64,000 nt of DNA from Pseudomonas sp. MH9.2 (GTDB lineage Bacteria; Pseudomonadota; Gammaproteobacteria; Pseudomonadales; Pseudomonadaceae), in contig NZ_CP133784.1 in the NCBI RefSeq assembly GCF_034353875.1, forward strand, positions 1,612,001-1,676,000, in the 5' to 3' direction. A model generated the notes under the pieces. That model made no database searches and was not told the DNA's origin. It worked only from the letters and a program-made list of their open reading frames with translations. Each line of letters opens with the position of its first letter. The stretch's first letter is position 1. This document shows positions 60,580 to 64,000 of the stretch, one piece after another. Made by a program: the position numbers and the translations under genes.

Positions 60580-60772
60580 ACCTTGTTTTAACTCCTAGTG
60601 GACAAATTCAGGCAGCTGGCCGGTGGGTAAGTGTATCGAAGAGGTTTTACGCATTTCAAGCTCAATGCTCATCCTCTGTAACCACACCCGCCTTCCGCCT
60701 ATTAATAGATTGCAGCTTTATAACGGATTTTAGACCGCCCGTATGACATTTTTTTGAAGCGATCCGTCACAT

Positions 60773-61516
60773 TCAACTCATGTACATGCCGCCATTCACC
60801 GGGATTGTAGCCCCGGTAACGTAGGCCGCACCTTCAGATGCAAGAAAAGCGACCACGTGTGCGATCTCTTGCGCCTGCCCCAAACGTCCCAAAGGAATCT
60901 GGGTAATCAATGCGTCACGTTGCGCTTCTGGCAGCTCGCGAGTCATATCAGTATCGATAAAACCAGGCGCAACCGCGTTCACGGTGACCGCACGCGAACC
61001 GACTTCACGGGCCAGGGCCCGGCTGAAACCTTCCAGACCAGCTTTCGCAGCCGCATAGTTTACTTGGCCTGCGTTGCCCATGGCACCCACTACCGAACCA
61101 ATACTGATAATTCGACCCCAACGAGCCTTGGTCATGCCACGCAAAACACCCTTGGACAGCCGAAATAGACTGTTCAGGTTGGTGTCGACAACGTCATGCC
61201 ATTCGTCATCTTTCATTCGCATCATCAGGTTGTCACGGGTGATACCAGCGTTGTTGACCAGAATCAACGGGGCGCCAACGCGCTCCTGAATCAATGCCAG
61301 TGTCGCACTGACCGACGCATCGCTGCAGACATCGAGCGCCAGCCCGAAGCCTTCAATGCCGTTTTCCTTGAAGGTCGCACTGATACGCTCGGCGCCGGAC
61401 TCGGACGTTGCCGTCCCGACCACGGTCGCACCGTTACGTCCCAACTCAAGAGCAATGGCTTGGCCAATACCGCGGCTCGCACCGGTGACCAGTGCAACTT
61501 TACCTTGCAGGTTCAT
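60773..61516 (-). CDS. fabG: 3-oxoacyl-ACP reductase
   Basis: A 247-residue SDR reducing 3-oxoacyl-ACP. TGASRGIG at 12-19, NNAG at about 89-92, Ser in IGSVVG and the Tyr/Lys pair YAAAKAG (about 154-160), plus the C-terminal NGGMYMS. Start 15 bases after fabD. Confidence 0.97.
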   Translation of the reverse strand: MNLQGKVALVTGASRGIGQAIALELGRNGATVVGTATSESGAERISATFKENGIEGFGLALDVCSDASVSATLALIQERVGAPLILVNNAGITRDNLMMRMKDDEWHDVVDTNLNSLFRLSKGVLRGMTKARWGRIISIGSVVGAMGNAGQVNYAAAKAGLEGFSRALAREVGSRAVTVNAVAPGFIDTDMTRELPEAQRDALITQIPLGRLGQAQEIAHVVAFLASEGAAYVTGATIPVNGGMYMS

Positions 61517-61531
61517 GCAAGCTTCTCCTAA

Positions 61532-62470
61532 TCAGGCCAATGCCGCACGGGTGGCGGCGAAGGCGTCTGGGGTATTGAGGTTGTAGGTTGTCACACCTTC
61601 GGCGCAGCGCTTATTCAAACCCGCCAACACTTTTCCCGGCCCGCACTCGACCAACCGGGTCGCGCCATGGGCTGCCAGGAACTGGATAGATTCGACCCAA
61701 CGCACAGGTTTGTACAATTGTTCCAACAGATCGCGCTTGAGGGTATCGAGGTCGGCCACCGATGACGCGCTGACATTCTGTACCAGCTTGATCTGCGGTG
61801 TCTGCCAGGCAATCGCCGCGATGGATTCGGCGAAGCGCTCAGCGGCCGGACGCATCAATTCGCAATGCGACGGCACACTCACAGGCAGTGGCAATGCACG
61901 CTTGGCGCCACGGGCCTTGCAGGCCTCAATGGCACGTTCGACAGCGGCGGCAGAACCGGCGATCACGACCTGGCCCGGCGAATTGAAATTCACCGCGCTG
62001 ACGACATCGCCCTGGGCAGCCTCGGCGCACGCCGCCAGCACATCGGCATCGTCCAGCCCCAGAATGGCAGCCATACCGCCCTGGCCCGCAGGCACAGCCT
62101 GTTGCATCAACTGACCCCGACGCTCCACCAACTTGACCGCATCGCTCAAGGTCAGGCTGCCTGCCGCTACCAGCGCGCTGTATTCACCCAGGCTGTGCCC
62201 GGCGACATACGCAGGGCGCAAAGCGCTTTCAGACAACCACAGGCGCCACAGCGCCACAGAGGCTGTCAGGATCGCAGGCTGGGTTTTATCGGTTTGATTG
62301 AGTTGTTCTTCCGGCCCTTGCTGGGTCAGCGCCCAGAGGTCGTAACCCAAGGCTTCGGAAGCTTCACTGAAGGTCTCGAGGATCAGTTTGTGCTGAGCGC
62401 CCTGCTCGGCGAGCATGCCGAGGGACTGCGATCCTTGACCCGGAAAGACGAATGCGAGGGATGCAGACAT
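61532..62470 (-). CDS. fabD: Malonyl-CoA:ACP transacylase
   Basis: A 312-residue enzyme loading malonyl groups on ACP. The N-terminal FPGQGSQSLGM, the nucleophile Ser in GHSLGEYSAL (about 92) and the His in PVSVPSHCELM (about 201) are present. Part of the plsX-fabD-fabG-acpP-fabF order. Confidence 0.97.
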   Translation of the reverse strand: MSASLAFVFPGQGSQSLGMLAEQGAQHKLILETFSEASEALGYDLWALTQQGPEEQLNQTDKTQPAILTASVALWRLWLSESALRPAYVAGHSLGEYSALVAAGSLTLSDAVKLVERRGQLMQQAVPAGQGGMAAILGLDDADVLAACAEAAQGDVVSAVNFNSPGQVVIAGSAAAVERAIEACKARGAKRALPLPVSVPSHCELMRPAAERFAESIAAIAWQTPQIKLVQNVSASSVADLDTLKRDLLEQLYKPVRWVESIQFLAAHGATRLVECGPGKVLAGLNKRCAEGVTTYNLNTPDAFAATRAALA

Positions 62471-62539
62471 TGATCAAGCCCCTAATGATTTGTCGTCGAA
62501 AATTGACGCCCAGCCAGGCCAGGCGCGAAACTCAAAATT

Positions 62540-62561
62540 AACTGTCCGTGAATGGACAGTT
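62540..62561. promoter_or_regulatory. Palindrome between plsX and fabD
   Basis: Perfect inverted repeat AACTGTCC-N6-GGACAGTT, 70 bases upstream of fabD. Followed on the minus strand by AATTTTG, so either a weak terminator after plsX or an operator for fabD. Confidence 0.45.
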
Positions 62562-62616
62562 GGATGACTGACCAGTCACCAGCGTCACATTTGCGCAACT
62601 CGCGCCCGGAGACAGC

Positions 62617-63624
62617 CTAAAGCAGCCCCTCAAGACGCCCACCCAAGCGTTGCGGGAGGTTTTCCTGTATTTCGATCAGCGCTCGTTGAATCGCGCTCTG
62701 GAAGCCTTGCACGCCTGCGGCGCCGTGGCTTTTCACGACAATGCCCTGCAAACCCAAAAAACTCGCGCCATTATGCCGTGCAGGCGCCAGGTCGGCCCGC
62801 AAACGCTTGAGCATGGGCAACGCTAAAGCACCCACCACCCTTGTAAATACATTCTGCTGGAACAGCGATTCGATCCGTGCGCCGATCATTGTCGCCAGCC
62901 CCTCGCTTGACTTGAGCAGGATATTACCGACAAAACCGTCGCACACCACAACATCAGCCTCGCCACGGTACACCCCATCACCTTCGACGAAGCCGATGTA
63001 GTTCAAACCCGGCGCAGCCTGAAGCAGAGTAGCCGCCAATTTGACCTGCTGATTACCCTTGATGTCTTCGGTGCCAATATTGAGCAACGCCACCCGAGGC
63101 CGGGGAACGCCCAAGGCCTCAGCCGCGACAGCACCCATGACGGCGAACTGATAGAGGTTTTCGGCACTGCAATCGACATTTGCTCCCAGGTCCAGCAACT
63201 GGCAATAACCACGCTGAGTCGGGATGGCTGCGATCATCGCGGGTCGATCAATGCCTGGCAAAGTCTTGAGCACAAAGCGTGACAGCGCCATCAGCGCCCC
63301 GGTATTACCCGCACTCACACAAGCCTGAACCTGGCCCTCGGCCAACAACCCCAACGCCACCCGCATCGACGAATCAGGCTTACTGCGCAAAGCCTGCGAA
63401 GGCCGCTCATCCATGGCGATCACTTCGCTGGCGTTTACAACACGCAGACGTGAGCGATCCACACCGGAATGGCGAGCAATCAATTCTTCAAGAAGGGGGG
63501 CTTGACCGACGAGGGTCAGGTGCAGCGAGGGCGTAGCGAACAAACAAGCGATACTGGCCTGCACAATGCTGCGGGGACCGAAGTCCCCACCCATTGCGTC
63601 AATCGCGATGATCGGAGCGGACAA
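62617..63624 (-). CDS. plsX: Phosphate acyltransferase
   Basis: A 335-residue peripheral membrane enzyme making acyl-phosphate from acyl-ACP for phospholipid synthesis. The N-terminal [12 protein letters not shown] and [11 protein letters not shown] are conserved. The only start giving the whole N-terminus is a TTG at 63624, 4 bases after the rpmF stop; no ATG occurs before the conserved motif. TTG may keep its yield low relative to rpmF. Confidence 0.93.
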   Translation of the reverse strand: MSAPIIAIDAMGGDFGPRSIVQASIACLFATPSLHLTLVGQAPLLEELIARHSGVDRSRLRVVNASEVIAMDERPSQALRSKPDSSMRVALGLLAEGQVQACVSAGNTGALMALSRFVLKTLPGIDRPAMIAAIPTQRGYCQLLDLGANVDCSAENLYQFAVMGAVAAEALGVPRPRVALLNIGTEDIKGNQQVKLAATLLQAAPGLNYIGFVEGDGVYRGEADVVVCDGFVGNILLKSSEGLATMIGARIESLFQQNVFTRVVGALALPMLKRLRADLAPARHNGASFLGLQGIVVKSHGAAGVQGFQSAIQRALIEIQENLPQRLGGRLEGLL

Positions 63625-63628
63625 GAAA

Positions 63629-63811
63629 TTACTCGTCAGCGCCCTTGTCGATCACTTTGCGACCACGATAAACACCTTCCGGCGATACGTGGTGACGCAG
63701 GTGAATTTCACCTGTGGTTTTTTCTACAGACAGAGTGCTTGCCACAAGAGCGTCGTGCGAACGACGCATGTCACGGGCAGAGCGGGATTTTTTGTTCTGC
63801 TGAACAGCCAT
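63629..63811 (-). CDS. rpmF: 50S ribosomal protein L32
   Basis: A 60-residue ribosomal protein starting [20 protein letters not shown], the standard L32 N-terminus. It has no zinc-binding cysteines, so it is the Cys-free form. Followed by plsX and preceded by yceD, the conserved order. Confidence 0.97.
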   Translation of the reverse strand: MAVQQNKKSRSARDMRRSHDALVASTLSVEKTTGEIHLRHHVSPEGVYRGRKVIDKGADE

Positions 63812-63824
63812 AATTGATTAACTC

Positions 63825-64000
63825 CTAAACGTTTGGGTCACGCTTTAACTGCGCCAATACACTGAACGGGTTGGACCGCGTTACCTCGTCCACGCTCGGC
63901 TCGGACTCGTTAAGGTCCGCCGGCTGCTGGCATTCTTCCGGATGATGAGCAGGCACAATGGGCAAGGCGAGCAACAGCTCCTCCTCGATCAATGCCAGCA
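63825..64000 (-). CDS. yceD: YceD/DUF177 protein, partial
   Basis: The C-terminal 57 residues, stop TAG at 63825, with the 5' part beyond the window. The IEEELLLALPIVPAHHPEEC segment and NPFSVLAQLK ending are typical of YceD, involved in 23S rRNA maturation. Cotranscribed with rpmF. Confidence 0.9.
   Translation of the reverse strand, partial: LALIEEELLLALPIVPAHHPEECQQPADLNESEPSVDEVTRSNPFSVLAQLKRDPNV

Overview
The window looks like a chromosomal segment of a fluorescent-group Pseudomonas. The evidence is gene order: I recognise, from memory of the P. aeruginosa genome, three conserved blocks. They are pepN/DUF2797/yeaC/rhomboid/phosphoesterase/nadK/DUF1853 with fadH; SDR/metZ/purF/cvpA/SPOR/folC/accD/trpF/truA/fimV/usg; and TetR/class-V aminotransferase/rgsA/tatD/pilZ/holB/tmk/mltG/pabC/fabF/acpP/fabG/fabD/plsX/rpmF/yceD. 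Protein sequences and GC-rich codon use fit this. No phage, complete insertion sequence, CRISPR array or rRNA was seen.

Layout. 1-8.4 kb: a GntR-type regulator converges on a four-gene minus-strand set (DUF1302 barrel, DUF1329 protein, YCF48/BNR propeller, RND permease) that resembles an uncharacterised trans-envelope transport system. 8.4-15 kb: pepN and a tightly overlapping housekeeping run ending at NAD kinase. 15-24.6 kb: DUF1853, two MFS transporters, a D-cysteine desulfhydrase/ACC deaminase-like enzyme, 2,4-dienoyl-CoA reductase, a nitrilase-like protein that seems to lack catalytic residues, an AraC regulator and a 28-residue microprotein. 24.6-31.5 kb: ilvA preceded by what reads as a complete isoleucine transcription attenuator with a possibly leaderless leader peptide, a DUF2242 lipoprotein, a DadA-like oxidoreductase, and a FIST-domain sensor overlapping a histidine kinase. 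31.7-32.2 kb: a tRNA-Val/Asp/Asp operon with its own promoter and terminator.

32.3-49.3 kb: the metZ-purF-cvpA-folC-accD-trpF-truA block and fimV-usg. Between truA and fimV, which I recall as adjacent in P. aeruginosa, sits about 4 kb with an esterase, an orphan ArsA ATPase and a membrane acyltransferase. 49.4-53.9 kb: DUF1285, a DUF4823 lipoprotein, moaA, a TetR regulator, a PLP enzyme, and an intergenic small RNA that matches RgsA in position and architecture. 53.9-64 kb: the tatD-pilZ-holB-tmk-mltG-pabC and fab/plsX/rpmF cluster, joining DNA replication, cell-wall lytic, folate and fatty-acid synthesis genes. A 264-bp MITE with perfect terminal inverted repeats sits between holB and pilZ.

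All assignments come from reading the sequence and from memory of protein families; no database search was run. Start codons were adjusted where a ribosome-binding site or family length argued against the longest frame; several genes use GTG or TTG.
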